In this document: one piece after another, positions 1 to 13,020 of the stretch
Layout: each line of letters opens with the position of its first letter
How positions within the stretch are numbered: the stretch's first letter is position 1
Source of the DNA: Callorhinus ursinus
Taxonomy: Eukaryota > Chordata > Mammalia > Carnivora > Otariidae
Assembly (NCBI RefSeq): GCF_003265705.1
Contig: NW_020312894.1
Coordinates: 5,736,334-5,800,333, forward strand
DNA length: 64,000 nt
Direction: 5' to 3'
Program-made: the position numbers and the translations under genes
The notes under the pieces: generated by a model
What the model was told of the DNA's origin: nothing
What the model saw: only the letters and a program-made list of their open reading frames with translations
The model's database searches: none

Positions 1-1489
1 CCTGCATCAAGAGCCATGGAAGGTGCTGCCGCAGCGGCAACTTAGAACATGAGGGAAAATCCTCCACGTCCAGGGAACACGGGAGGCAGCTCAGAAATGG
101 GGCTCATCTGGACCACGCGGCTAGGGAGCTATGTCCTCCAGCTGAAGAAGCTGGTTTTGAACCACACCATTTATTGCTTTTTTTCATTGTAACATAGTAA
201 CGTTTTATAAATCTACAAAACAGAAATGTATAGAAAGGGACGGAAGGAGAGAAAGAGGAAAGAAGGACCAGAGGAAGGAGGAACAGGAAAATTCAGCTTT
301 AATGCTACCCCGCGGAGATTACACCATTGATATTTCGGTGTACTTCCTGCCAGTATTTTTTTAAACCCACAATGTCACATAATTACATAAATTTAATTTC
401 CTGAATTTAACACGATCTTGTAACCATATAAAAATGATATTATAACAGTAAATTCAAAATTATTTTATTTCAGAGTAATGACACTATACAGATTCATCAC
501 AGAATTGCTGGTAACGGGAAAATTGTCAAGAGGTGGAGCATAATCAATAAAGGGATAATAAGGAAGGTGCACCTTGGTTACATGTATACAAATATATGTT
601 GCTAATTATAAGGAAGTTTCACATATAAATTATTTATTAGCAGTTACTTCAAGTTGCGTGTTACTAAAAAGCAATGCATTTGCATTTTAAAATGTTGCAA
701 CGCAGATGTTTTCTTAATATAGACTAGTTTTCGGCCTAAAGTATACCATACCTGAAAACTTGTGTACAATGGAAAATTTTGTAAACTAAGTGATAATTAA
801 TTACCCTACAGGTAATCTTATATTTAAATGAGTTCCACTGTAAAGCAACAAATTCTGTCTAAAACGGGAAATTGCAACCTAGGGTATCTGTTTTATAAAG
901 GATTTTATTCAACAGGAATTTGTTTAAAAGGTGCATAGCAAACAATCAAAAGTATCGAGTCATGAACTCCTGTTTGCAGGGAACAGGAAGCAACAGAGCA
1001 ACATTTTACAGACCGGTCCAAACACCTGGGGAGGCTGCAAATGTGCAGTCATTCTCATCCTCAGGACATCTGCCAATTCCTAGAGCTGCGTGGGGTAGGA
1101 GACTACTCGGTAGAGTGGGGTTTCTATCAGTGTCCAAAGATAATGAATGATAATGAATTAGAAAATGCCAAGGAGATGGGTCCCAGGTGACACAGCAGAC
1201 TCTCCACTGAAAACCCTGGAGAACCAGGAGCAAACCAAATGTAGATGGAGGCTTACGAAGGCTACACACAGCCTTGATAGAGAGAAATGTCAGTCCCACT
1301 GTCTCTGCCTGGAAGGGGAAAGGATGAATCATCTCTGAAAGAAGAGCACATCATCTGGAGCTACATTTAAATAAAAATTAACTAAACATAGAAAAGAACA
1401 GACCCCACATGGCCAAACCAAAAAAAAAAAAAAAAGGAAGACAACAGAAACAGAAGGACAGGTGGTCAAAATATTGCACCTAGCTAGCA

Positions 1490-2990
1490 AGAATATCAAC
1501 ATAATTATATTTTAAAACAGGGAAAAAATGGAGAAAATAAAAAGATGGAAATGAGATGAGAGAAAACAGAAGATGGGAAAGTATAGTAGAGAAATAAATC
1601 TACAGAAAAGAATCAAACGAAAATTTTAAAACTAAAAACTGTAATATCTAAAATTAAGAATTCACTATATGGGTTAAATTGAGATTAGACTGAGTAAAAG
1701 GCAGATTTAGTGAAGTGGAAGATGATCAACATGAAAATAAGTAAGCACGGAGAAAGAAAATAGAGAAGAGCGTGTTAGAGATATGTAGGGTATAAAAAAG
1801 AGGTCTAATACACATGTAATTGAAGTTCCAGAAGAAAATGAGAGACACAATGTGACAAATATGACACTAAAATAGAAAATGACCATGAATTTGCCAAAAC
1901 AAATAGAGAAATCAATCCAAAATTCAAGAAGCCCTGAAAATCCAATGTAGGATAAATAAAAAGCAAAAGCATTCTTATACAATCCACAGTAAAACTGCTC
2001 ATAACCACAGAAACAACAAATTGTAAAAGCAGCTAGAGGAAAAACAAACAAACAAACAAACAAAAAAAGAAAAAAACACACTGTCACCTTCAAAGACGTA
2101 ACAAGAAGTCTAAAAGCTGACTTCTCATCAGAAATGATGGAAACCAAAAGAGATACTGAAAGGACTGCTGCCAAATTAGAAAGGAATTTGAAAGGACTAA
2201 CTGCCAAATTAGAATTCTACATTAACTAAAAATATCCTTTAAAAACAAGGAGGAAATAAATGATTTTCATACAAACAAAACATGCAGCAGACTTTTATTA
2301 AAAGAAATTCTACAAGGAGTTTTCTGGGGGCAGAAGGAAACTTATCCCATAAAGAAACATGAAATTGAAAGAAAAATGAAAAAAATAAATAAATATAAAA
2401 CTTACTGAATTAATACTAACTGTACAAAATAATAACAGTCATGTCTTACGAGGCATAAAATATAGGTATCTTGAAATGCACTCAATAATAATAAAAAAAG
2501 GAGATTTCATGTGGAGATAAGAGTGTTCTATTTCAGCCACATCTAGTGTTATCAGGGAAGTGACAATAGTAATCATTTTAATTATTCTGTAAGAATTCAC
2601 ACATGTTGTCACATGTAGGATAATCAATAAAAAAACAGTAGAAGAACATGTCACTAACATGTTTAAAGAGGAGAACATGAGACAATAAAAAGAAAATCAG
2701 GCTTGGTACAAAAGAACACAAAGAAGGAGTAAAAGGAGAACATAACAGAGATGGGTAAAAGAAAATGAACAGAAAGACAGCAGGTATCAACCCTTCCCAT
2801 ATAAACAAACTATATCCTCAGTTAAAAGGATTTTCAGACTGGATGAAATAAAGATACAACTATGTGTTACATGCAAGAGACAGACCTTAAACATAAGGAC
2901 ACAGAAAGGTTAAAAGTGAAAAAGAGAAGAGATATTCCATGCAGATATTAACCAAAAGATAAAGGGAAAGTTTTCATATCAATAAAAGGG
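1490..2990 (+). mobile_element. Old L1-type LINE fragment (L1M/HAL1-like), 5' part
   Basis: The plus strand is A-rich and reads like degraded L1 coding sequence. Recognisable pieces are the attctacaaggagttttctg...gcagaaggaaa segment at about 2305-2340 and the L1-type aagagacagacctta / gatattccatgcagatatta pieces at about 2873-2950. Reading frames are broken throughout. A minus-strand open frame across 1707-2207 is antisense to this element and not a gene. The subfamily is uncertain without a library search. Confidence 0.7.
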
Positions 2991-2992
2991 TA

Positions 2993-3455
2993 CACGCATC
3001 CCTCTGAGACACCGTAGGTTCAGTTTCCAGACCACCACAATAAAATGAGTATGGCAATAAAGAGAGTCAAATTAATTTTCTGGTTTCCCAGTGCATATGA
3101 AAAATATGTTTACACTACAGTACAGTCTATTAAATGTGTGACAGCATTATATCTAAAAAAAAAAAAAAAAGTACATATACCTTAATTTTAAAAAACTTTA
3201 TTGCTAAAAAATGTTAACAGTCATCTGGGGTTTCAGCCATTGATAATCACTGATCACAGAGCACCATAACAAATACAGTAATAAGGGAAAAGCTTGAAAT
3301 ATTGCAAGAATTACCTAAACACAACACAGAGATATGAAGTGAGCAAATGTTTTTGGGAAAATGGCACCAGTAGGCTTGCTTGACACAGGGTTGCCACAAA
3401 CTGATTTATAAAAACCACAGTATATGCAAAGTGGCAATAAAGCAAACAGCAATCT
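2993..3455 (+). mobile_element. Tigger1-type DNA transposon remnant, internally deleted
   Basis: The two ends match the mariner/Tigger1 consensus as I recall it: ggttcagtttccagaccacc with caataaa repeats near 3018-3065, and tgaaatattgcaagaattac, gacacagggttgccacaaac and caataaagc near 3295-3445. The transposase region is gone and about 460 bp remain. It sits between two pieces of the same L1, so it inserted into that L1. A TA precedes it at 2991-2992, as expected for this superfamily. Confidence 0.75.
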
Positions 3456-3600
3456 GTAAATCCACGAGAGAGAGAGATCACAATTCTAAATCTGTATGCC
3501 CCCAATAACAGTTTTAAAATCTGTAAGGTATAAGTAATGAGTCTATGATATCTAAATTTCTACCAAGAATCCCTCAAAGATGTAAATTTACTTATTAGTT
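3456..3600 (+). mobile_element. Continuation of the interrupted L1 fragment
   Basis: The piece ending acaattctaaatctgtatgc at about 3480-3500 matches the L1 ORF2 segment that would follow the sequence broken at 2990. That supports a single L1 split by the Tigger insertion. The 3' limit is approximate. Confidence 0.5.
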
Positions 3601-6238
3601 TCTCTGCTGCCAATCAACATATTTAAGATACAGAAATGGTTAATAATTTACAGCATTCCTACTGATGCATCTTTCTGTAATGAAAGGGAGGCCTCCAGAG
3701 TCTCACCTCTTGGTTTTATCAAATAAACCAAGAACAGTCTCTTGTTTGACCCACCTTCAGGTGGAGGAAGGAGTGAGGCAAGAACTCAGAGGGCTATCAG
3801 TAGATAAATAGATGAGTAAGACCTAGTTATCATTCCCTCCTCCATTTACACATTGTAAGTATTCATTATCAGGGAATGGCAAGATTGTTGTCTATTAGCT
3901 GCATTCTATTTTTGTGACCCAGGAAATGATAGCAGAATGACAGATCTGCAACAATTTATTCATGATCAATAACTAATTATGCACAAAGCTAATGCCAGAT
4001 GACAGGCAAAGCTTCCACAAAGCACCAGGAAGACAGAAGAAGAACACAGCAATAACTAGCTTTAGTAATTTGCTTCAGAAGGTCTGAAGCAAGATGTCTG
4101 TTTTCTGGCTTTCCACTTAATGTGATCCACCCACACAGAAAACGCAGACAAACAAAAACCAGCGGAGAAGTGCCCCTGGCTGTCAGGAATCTTTCTGTGG
4201 GTTCTGAACCAAATGTCTCTGGGCCAGAGTTTTAAAATTGCTGTTCTCACTTCAAAACAAGATGAGCCCTCTAAACAAAACAGGAAGTATGGATTTGCAT
4301 AGTGAGAAAGACAGTGGGAGAAGCTTCCATTATCTTCATCTCCAACAATTCACCTCTTCGTTCCTTGGAAGAAAAATGATTGTCAATTATCTGGGAATTT
4401 TACAAAGCTACTACATTACCTGACAACAGAGCAGACGATTTTGAAAGAAGAAAAATAAAGAACCTCTAACGTTTATTCCAACTGCAAAGAGAAAAACACT
4501 CTTGTCAACTCGAGCTGTGAGAACAATTTCTTTCTCCCAAGCTAATAAATGGGGTACAGGTAAGAACATGGGGACCCTTGTTTGCTTTCTCCCCCGGCTC
4601 TGCAAACACCACACAGGAGGGCTGCTCGGAACTTGTTATGGAGCAAACACTCGCGACACCTGTGTAGGACACAGGACTGCTTTCTCTTTCAGCAGCCTAC
4701 ACGAAACAGGAATATTATTTCATCTAAAATTCATGCCTTTGATAATCACAGATGAAAAGCTACTGAAATATAGCTGGTGGGACCATGGGGAGTAGTGGTG
4801 AGCACGATGAGACCCTACTCAAGTCTTTGGCCCTGTGGTCCATGATTTGAAGGCCATGATTTTTTCCTTCCCACAGAATCTGAGTTCTCAGTAGTTTTAG
4901 AGTACAGATTTAAATTTAAGAAATATTATCTTATCTACACAATGTGGACACAACTGTGTTCTAAGTTTTGAAGGGAACATATGTTCCTCTCTGCTCTCAG
5001 GAATCACAGAAGGCAGCCAAGACACACATTTAGGAAGCAATTAGGAAAAAAATAAGGTCAATAAACTACTAAAGTCTGGGATACAGTCAGGGCTCCAAAG
5101 CTCATTAAGTACTTAGGGGAGGGAGAAGCAAGCGACAAGGGAGGAAGGGCGGGAGGGAAGGACCTCGTCATCAAAATTTCCATGTTTGCTACAGTATTCG
5201 GATGAGGTCAGGAATGCCCAGACAAGGGCCCTGGAAGCCTTAGGAAGCCTCACTGCCTTTTGGCAACTGCTGTTACTCGCCTTATGACCTCTTTGCACTT
5301 TTGTCCTGGACTGTGTCAGCTCGTGACAAACTTGACAAACTTGACAAACAAGTTATCCCAGCAAAGAGACGCCTTTTGTGATCAGGCCATGGCTCACGCT
5401 GGGGCCACTCCAGAACAAAGGCAGGCAGCAGGATCAAGGTCTGTGCCAACACCATGATACCCAGCGCCAAAACAAAGGCATTCTTAAGAACACCAAACAT
5501 AAAACATTTCCCTGGGTCACAGGCAAGGATCTGTGAGCTTCTGCATAGCACAGAAGACCAAACCGCATCTTTGGGTCACAAAGGGCTCCAGTGATTTCAG
5601 AGACTGACCCCCAAACTAACAGCAAGAAAAGCTCTCAGGGGCCTAATTAAGTAGGACTTCGGAACCCAGAGTAATAAGCTAAGGGTGTTCTGAGCTGTCA
5701 GGCAAGAGAAATTCAGGTTAAAAGCACAAGGAAGAGAATGCTAATCACCTGTCCGATATATATTTCTCCCTGACTCCTTTACTATAAGAACTCTGATTTT
5801 GTTGAAAGCATCCATAATCCCATCTAAAAGTCCTTGCCAGCCTCCCTTGCATCTCGGGTGGTCACGTGACATAGTTCTGAGATGACACTTTATAGGGATT
5901 GGGAAAGTTCTTCAAAAGGAGAGTAACTGGAAGGCTATTTATGCCACACCTTCCCCCCTCTGCTGCTTGGAATGCAGTCCTGATGCCAGGAAGGGGCCAT
6001 AAGACACAGAGATGGACCAATAAGGATGATGGGGCAGAAGGGTAATAGGAGCCAAGGACATAAGGAAACCAGGGACCAACTGCATAAACTCCGGAATCTT
6101 CCTCTGGGCACCATGTTACATACACGGGTGGGGAGAAGTGAAGCTCATCTCATTAAGCCACATTAAGCCAGGCTTTTCTATAACAGCAGTCAATCATGTT
6201 CCTAACCTCTATGAGACTGATCAAATTCAACACTTATG

Positions 6239-6432
6239 GGGCGCCTGGGTGGCTCAGTCGTTAACCGTCTGCCTTCGGCTCAGGTCATGGTCCCAGGGTC
6301 CTGGGATCGAGTCCCACATCAGGCTCCCTGCTCCGCGGGAAGCCTGCTTCCCCCTCTCCCACTCCCCCTGCTTGTGTTCCCTCCCTCGCTGTGTCTCTCT
6401 CTGTCCAATAAATAAATATCTTAAAAAAAAAA
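6239..6432 (+). mobile_element. can-SINE (arctoid type), sense +
   Basis: This is a full-length tRNA-Lys-derived SINE: GCGCCTGGGTGGCTCAGTCG head, CT-rich body, AATAAATA and poly(A) tail. It is flanked by imperfect 13-bp target-site repeats (ttcaacacttatg at 6226-6238 and ttctacatttatg at 6433-6445). It is antisense to DOCK1. Confidence 0.93.
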
Positions 6433-7034
6433 TTCTACATTTATGGACCATGGTTCTAAGATATCATGTCAATTGTATTTAGAGACTGAAAGAGATTAAG
6501 AGAAAGAAATAACTTCGCCACTGGTCCACTTAGACGACCCCAATCTTTTCTAGCTGCATTATTTTGTAAAGGATTATAGCATTTACTACAATAACAAAAA
6601 CACAGATTATCAATGCATGTTTCTTTTGATTCCTAATCTCTGAATGAGGACAGTCAGCAGTGTGCTCAAGAAGGAAATGAGCATCATCCAACTCCTGACT
6701 CAGTGTCATATCGATTATAAATTGTACAAGATTAAGATTCTTTCAAACAAAACATGACAAAATCTATACATATCACCCGACTATGCTGTTCTTTCAAGTT
6801 CATGCTCTCACGGTAGTGTAGATTTTGGTTTAGAGTAATTAATGATTTAAAATTCGTGGGGAAATACACAAAAGCTAGATAAAGGGTGCCAAGAAGTTCA
6901 TTTTAATAGAATTAATTTTATTGGAAAAAAAATAAAATCCAGGAAAACAAAACCTACTTTACTTGGTCATCTTTCACAACTGACAGTGGGAAAATCATCA
7001 ATGGCTTTGACCCTAAAGAAAAGAGAAAGCTCAG

Positions 7035-7186
7035 GGGCGCCTGGGTGGCTCAGTGAGTTAAGTGTCTTCGGCTCAAGTCATGATTCCAGGGTCCTGGGAT
7101 GGAGCCCTGGATCAGGCTCCCTGCTCAGCAGGGAGTCTGCTTCTCCCTCTCCCTCTGCTCCTCCCCCTCCCCCTGCTCCTGCTTGT

Positions 7187-7224
<38 letters not shown>

Positions 7225-7259
7225 AAATAAATAAATAAAATCTTAAAGAAAAAAAAAAG
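7035..7259 (+). mobile_element. can-SINE, sense +, with (CT)n expansion
   Basis: This is a full-length copy with a (TC)n run at about 7188-7221 before the AATAAA tail. The target-site repeats agagaaagctcag (7022-7034 and 7260-7272) are perfect, so the insertion is young. It is antisense to DOCK1. Confidence 0.95.
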
Positions 7260-8700
7260 AGAGAAAGCTCAGTCTACAGCAAGCTTCATGCCTACCCATA
7301 ATTAGCAAAATAAAAGAGGATGCCTTCAATGCCTTACTCAAGGATGACAGCATGATGACCTCAAGCTGTTGTGTCTTCATACAATCAAATGGCAGCGTAG
7401 ACTTGTCTACATCATGTCGACTCCACAGAGAACACAAGTGCAATAATCCTTAACCAGTAACATAGGGACTGTAGGCATTCATCACCACTGTAACCAAGGT
7501 GGGTCCTACCCTGTGTAGGACTTTTCCAGATCTACACAGTCAATAACTTGCTCCTCTGGCTTTATTTGCACCATGGTGTGCACAAGATTGGATTCTGAAT
7601 ACCCTCCCTTTCTCCTGGGCCCTTCTGGAGAAAGCCACCTCAGGCCAACAAAGATAAAAATGAAGAGGCACAGCGAGGGCCTGATTTGGGTCTACACTGG
7701 TTCAATGACCAGTTTCCACGCATGAGTTTCAAGAGCACTACGCTGTTAAAAGGTGGTGTGTGTCCTCTAAGTGAAAGGGAGGTCAGTTTGTGAAACTCCA
7801 TCTCTGTGTGTAGAACTCACGACAAGAACATCAACCTTGAATGATCAACATGAACCAACATCACTCACAGTAGGTCACCCAAAGCAGCTGTCCTTCCGAA
7901 GAAACAAGCAGTGAGAGTCCACATCAACACTCAACACTCAACCTGTCCTGCTTCCACATCTCTTCGTGCACAGTTACATGCTATGGGCCACCTGAAAGCC
8001 CTGACTTTAGCCCAGCTCTTAATCACAGGTACCTGGACGAACATTAATGTTCTCTAGAAAATAAGAAAGTCATCAGCACCCCAATCCACTTTAAAGTTCA
8101 AAACCAATGCAAAAACTCCACCAGAGAGGATGAGAAAGAATTCACCGAGCTAAACAACTAAGCGTCCATTCACCCGGCAATTCCTCATGTGAGAGTATCT
8201 CTCTAGAAACAAAATATTATTCTGGCTGAAGGAAAGAAAGAGAGGAAGCCCCACAGTCTTCCCAAGGGAGGCAATTTAACTTGGTTTTGGCCTTTTGTTA
8301 TCGTTGCTTGTTTTAACTGTTTGCTCTTGGGAGGCTTTTTCTGTAGGAAGATATACTGAAATGAACTTCAGAACCTTTGTATACACCCTGCACTACCTCT
8401 GATGAACACGGAATACTTTCAACAGTCAGTGTTTTACTCACATGCACAAATTCCAGACTTGAGAACAGGACTTGCTGCTCAAACTTGAGCTTGCATTTCA
8501 TAGACCGGGAAGCAGTTACCCTAAGAGAGGGCAACCCCAACATGGGACGGCTATCTATTACTGTCCTGTCATACCAGAAAGCAAGGCAAGGAAAGAAAAG
8601 AAGAGCGGAAGGGAAGGAGGGAGGGAAATAGACAAGGAAAAGGAAGGAAGTAAAAGATCTCCTAAAATCCCCTAGAAGGGCCAGCACAGGCAACACTTAC

Positions 8701-8835
8701 TGATTGAAAAGAATCCTGGAGCGCACAATGAACTTGAAGATGTACTCCAAAGCCTTCATGGCTTTGTACAGCTGATCGTTTATTCCTGGCTTCTCGGCAT
8801 TGTCCACATAGTTCCTTAAAACTTTTGTCAGCTTC
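8701..8835 (-). CDS. DOCK1: DOCK1 exon W20: armadillo-like region (last exon in window)
   Basis: This 135-bp exon codes for about residues 714-757 plus two bases of Gln758. It includes KLTKVLRNYVDNAEKPGIND and KALEYIFKFIVRSRILFN. It is the most diverged exon here against human as I recall it (NYVDNAEKPGIND against NYVDGAEKPGVNE, and EYIF against ESIF). The acceptor tgaatag has a poor pyrimidine tract; the donor is GTAAGT. I did not find the next exon (expected to start LYENKGEADF) in bases 1-8700, so it must lie outside the window. Confidence 0.97.
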
Positions 8836-9049
8836 CTATTCACAATGGAATCACAAATTAATTAACAAGTTCATAGGGTTACAGTATCTCAATTCTTAAC
8901 TGGGACAGAAATACACAAGTGCCTTATTGTTATTTTGGCTCACACTTGTCAGTAGATGCGTATTTATAAAATATACTTGAAAGAGATGAAAAATGAGCCA
9001 TGAATAACACTCAGGAGTGAGAGCCCAACATTGAAAAAGTGCTTTTCTA

Positions 9050-9230
9050 AGTTTTACGTATTTTTCTAAGCATTTAAGTGTATTATATAATTTAACCTTC
9101 ATAATAACACAGTAAGCCAAGTATTATTTTGGGGTACAATAATAATAATGGGGTATAAGAACAGGTATATTATCCCTAATTTACAAGTGAAGAAGCCCAG
9201 GGTTAGACAGATAAACTAGTTTTCCCAACA
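9050..9230 (-). repeat. MIR-like ancient SINE remnant
   Basis: The order of pieces (tttaaccttcataataacac, then ttatccctaatttacaagtgaagaa) is that of a reverse-orientation MIR with its central core. It is diverged and the limits are approximate. Confidence 0.5.
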
Positions 9231-11789
9231 TTAAATAAAATTGAAGGCATTTTCTTCATAGCCATATCCATGTTTGCAATGCTTTTCTTTTTTCGACATC
9301 GAGCCGCCTCTATCATTTTCCCATGACAGAGGCAGCAGTGACAATAATCAATTTTTAATTCTGCCCAAACTTCTACATTTTTCTACTGTTACTGGCCCAT
9401 AAACTAATAATCATTGTTCACTGTTCATAAGGCTGACCCACAAGCAGTGCTTCCAAATCATAAAAGAACAGCTAAATTAACTTCAATATAGCTTCTGGCT
9501 TTAGTGTACTGGGCTGCACTATAATTCTCCAAAAACTAGCCACGTATGTGCTGCCTGTGTGGCAACAACCAAGATTACCCCATTAACCAAACTTCTCTGA
9601 TCCCCAGTGGTTCATGTCATTCAACAAGAACTCTCCATTATACTTATAAAAATAACCTGTTAGGGCACTGCCAACATTTCCAGCTAAGTTGTGAGCCTGT
9701 CCACAACAGACTGTTAGTGGAGACTATTATAAGATACCCATAAGAGCACCTGTAACGGGCATTAAGGATGACCTCAGAACAGTCCTGAGCGCAATCCCTG
9801 TCCTGATAAATCACAACAAAGAGCTTCCTGGGTGACCAAGTGGATGCGAAGTCATTTCTAACACTCATCAGGTTGCAGAACCCTAGCAAAGAAGCCTGAC
9901 ACTCTCAGAGGAGCATCCCTGCAAGGTGCTGGGAAGAAGGGGGCCAGAGAGGTCCTCCCCCCACAGGCTCCCTGGGCTCCCACACGTCTTCTGGTAGTTC
10001 TCAAGGCACGGGAGAACATCTAAAGTCCTGCCATACAACCTGTTTCACCTGATTTAACTTATTTTCTCAAGCTTACTGACCAGACACCCTTTCTTATTAA
10101 ACCCATGGATATCCCAAGAAATATATATTCCATTGAGCACAGCTTAGGAATTTTCCCAACAGATTCATCAAAAATAAATAGACAGATGATAGACAGATAC
10201 AAAGAAAGGAATGATCTGTGAAGAGAATGACCCAGAACCAGAAAATAAATGAGGAAGTCCAAAGACCCATATCCACATGAGCCAGACCACCTGTACTGGC
10301 AGAAAGATCAAGCCCCTGGCACCAGCTGTGAGGGAGACCGAATGGAGCGTCAGTTAGGTAGAGGCATGACCTAAGCCAGCTCCCAGGAAAAGCAGCTCTG
10401 TGGACAGAAAGGAGCCTGCCCCTGCTGGTTTTCTGGAAGAACAGTCCCCAAAGCTGATGCCACCCTCCCTTCTCACCTGGACCAGCACCTGTCGCTCTCC
10501 TGGGGCTCTGGCGTCCGCACCACCTGTGCAGGGGTGCCGGAACACTGGCAGGTAACAGCTACAGCCCAGGCACCTTTCAGTTCTTCTCTTAAGAGTTCTT
10601 TGTGGAGAAAGGCTGAAGATCTCAACATTATCCAAGGAAAGAGGTAAAGAAACTATCTGGGAGAGAGTCTCACCTACATCTGTGCCTGCCGAGGCTTCTA
10701 AGGGGCAGCGGCCAGGAGACCCTCCGTGATGATCCTTACTACCAGAGCATCCTCCGGCCCAGAGACCGCCATGAGCACTCCATTAACACAGAGACAACCT
10801 TCCACGATTTGGTTAGAGCTGTGTGAATCAGAATTATCTCTTTTGGTATTTCAAGGCTTAAATACTCAGATTCACACTGCCAAGGAAGCACCTAGGGTTG
10901 CTACTTTATCAAAACATGATAAGGATAGTTATTTTCCAAAATGAATCTCCCTTCCTGCAGATTACAGGGGCCGAACAGGAGGATATGGATTCTCGGCTCA
11001 GTCCCACCCTATCTGAAAGATGAAGCAGTACTCTTTGTTTCTTCCATTCAGTAACTTGCCAGAGACTCCCCAACTTTCACTTCACCACCTATGACAAAGG
11101 CACAGAGAGAGTGGTGCCAACAGAAGGTCTGGAAGACAGCATGGCAAGCTTACCCACTGTGCGGATTCTCTGAAATTCCAATACAAAAGCTCATCTGAGA
11201 AGAGCAGTGTGGCCACATTTCAATAAAGACACAGACATGTGGCATGTGACTCGGAGGGAGATCGTGCCACATGAGGAGCCACTTACAGGCCACTCCGGGG
11301 AACCCTGCTTGGTCGCCATAGCAAGATGGCGCCCATGATCTGAAAGGAACTGTCCAAAGTGCAGTCACACTGAACGTTTCCATGAAGAGAACAAATCGCT
11401 TTAAACACTTATTAGCAAGCCCAAAGGACTTGTCGCAGCTTGTTCTGTGTGCGTGAGGACGCGGCAGCTCTCTGCCCACTCAGCCACGCGAGGCAGACGT
11501 GAAAGAGCCTGGAACAGGATGACCAACATCACACAGATAGCTAGCATCAGACCTCTGACCTTGAGTTCATGGCCGCATACAGGCAAGGAAACAGATTCTG
11601 ACTTAAATACGGTCAAGGCACATCTGAGCTTTGACTCAAGCTACTGGCACTAAAGAGAACCATTTCTAGTGATTCTAAGGGGAGGGATGTTCTTAAAGAA
11701 ATTATTTACATCTTTTTTCATTGCAACTCACACACGATTCAAAGTTGGAATAAATGCTGATAAATCCCACTGTGACAGAGGCAGAGTAA

Positions 11790-12010
11790 CTCATCCTAAC
11801 CATTCTAATAATAATGAAACCTAACAACTGCTTCGTGCTTTCTAAGTGCCAAGGATTACTTCAAACACTTAACATGTAATAACTCATTAACATTTTGAAG
11901 AAACCCTAAGATCATGCCTGTTTACTGAGGAGAAGGCTAAGGCCCAGAGAGATTAAGAGACTTGAACTTGTAAGCGACAGAGCTGTAGGTGAAGCCGAGT
12001 TCCTGGATGG
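11790..12010 (-). repeat. MIR-like ancient SINE remnant
   Basis: The stretch contains the reverse-orientation MIR core: tttactgaggagaaggctaa, then gcccagagagattaagagac, and the following aacttgtaagcgacagagct. It is diverged with no clear target duplication. Confidence 0.6.
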
Positions 12011-12609
12011 TGCTGGTCAACACCAGGAGAGCCGCCTCGCAGGTCTGAAAATCCCACATTTGCTCCGGCTGCTGACAGATGCCCAGGGGACAGGTATGGG
12101 GTTGTGGGGGCAGGTCAAGGGCAACTGGGTGGGCAGTTAGAATCCAAGTTAGTTATAGCTGAAGCGTCTAGAACAAAAAGGAAGGCCCTCTTTAAAGAGC
12201 AAAAGGAGACACTAAGAGGTACAAAACTGAATTTTATTCATACTAAACAACCAATAACCTCAAACCAGGAACACATCCATTTATTCATTTGCCAAAATCT
12301 GGTTGGGAAGCTGCAGGGAGGCATATATCAGGTTCACTGAGCATAAACTAAAAATTTCAAAGACAAATGGAAGGTATGGAGGAGAACAAGAATTTATCCC
12401 AGAATGTTATGATAATTTATTACATATCTTCTTTCAACAAGATTTCTAGGTCTGTTAAGAGGGAAACAATAATAAAAAATATCCCAGTAAATTCAGAGTT
12501 GGGGGCAGGGGGCACATACAGAACCACAGACAAAAGTATATGAAAAAGGCACTTAGTAACAAACCTACAAAATGAAGTATTGGTTTTAAAACAACAAAAA
12601 TGAACTTAC

Positions 12610-12710
12610 GTGTAGGCTAAAGTTGCACTAAAGTGCTTCTTAATGTAGGTTTCCAGAACAGGATTAAAATGCTGAAATTTTCTGTCAGCAATTAGTCCAA
12701 TGATAAATAC
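12610..12710 (-). CDS. DOCK1: DOCK1 exon W19: armadillo-like region
   Basis: This 101-bp exon codes for about residues 680-712: [20 protein letters not shown], then [13 protein letters not shown], with a split Thr713. The acceptor is ttgaacag and the donor GTAAGT. The hydrophobic and charged spacing fits paired helices of the ARM/HEAT-like region. Confidence 0.97.
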
Positions 12711-13020
12711 CTGTTCAATTAATCAATATTTTCATTAGTAAAATAACACAGGCCTCATCTGAATCATCTGCACCGTGGTGGGAGACCGGAGACTAGAACA
12801 TTTTCCTGACGTTCCCTATTCTCACCCCAGAAATGACATTGGCCTAACTACAGTGTCCCAGTGAACACCACCCTCTGCCTTGCAACCCATCCGCTTTGAT
12901 TGGATTTACAACGGAAAACACTTCCAAGGTGACCGGGAGGGACCCCCTCCCCCAGCTTCAAAGGCTGCAGCATGAAAAGCTCCTCAACATCTGAGCGAAT
13001 GAAAAGTAGAGGCCTCTTAC
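12711..13020 (-). other. DOCK1 intron W18-W19 (310 bp)
   Basis: This is the shortest intron in the window. I see no repeat or other element in it. Confidence 0.9.

Larger units (their letters stand above)
1..8700 (-). other. DOCK1 intron 3' of W20 (partial)
   Basis: This holds an old L1 with a nested Tigger1-type element, two can-SINEs at 6.2 and 7.0 kb, and unassigned sequence. I do not recognise 1-1400 and 3600-6200 beyond A/T-rich and short tandem pieces (for example three copies of cttgacaaac near 5330-5356). In transcript sense, a long pyrimidine-rich stretch (8580-8660) follows the W20 donor by about 40 nt. Confidence 0.8.
8836..12609 (-). other. DOCK1 intron W19-W20
   Basis: This holds two MIR-like remnants (9050-9230 and 11790-12010). 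No SINE of the can type and no gene is seen in the remainder. Confidence 0.8.

Noticed and set aside
1707..2207. 166-codon minus-strand frame near the low end
   Set aside because: It is antisense to an A-rich L1 remnant, giving a Phe/Leu/Ser-rich peptide typical of reverse L1.
7550..8200. Possible processed pseudogene in the W20 downstream intron
   Set aside because: I could not read any continuous known protein, and there is no poly(A) tail or flanking repeat.
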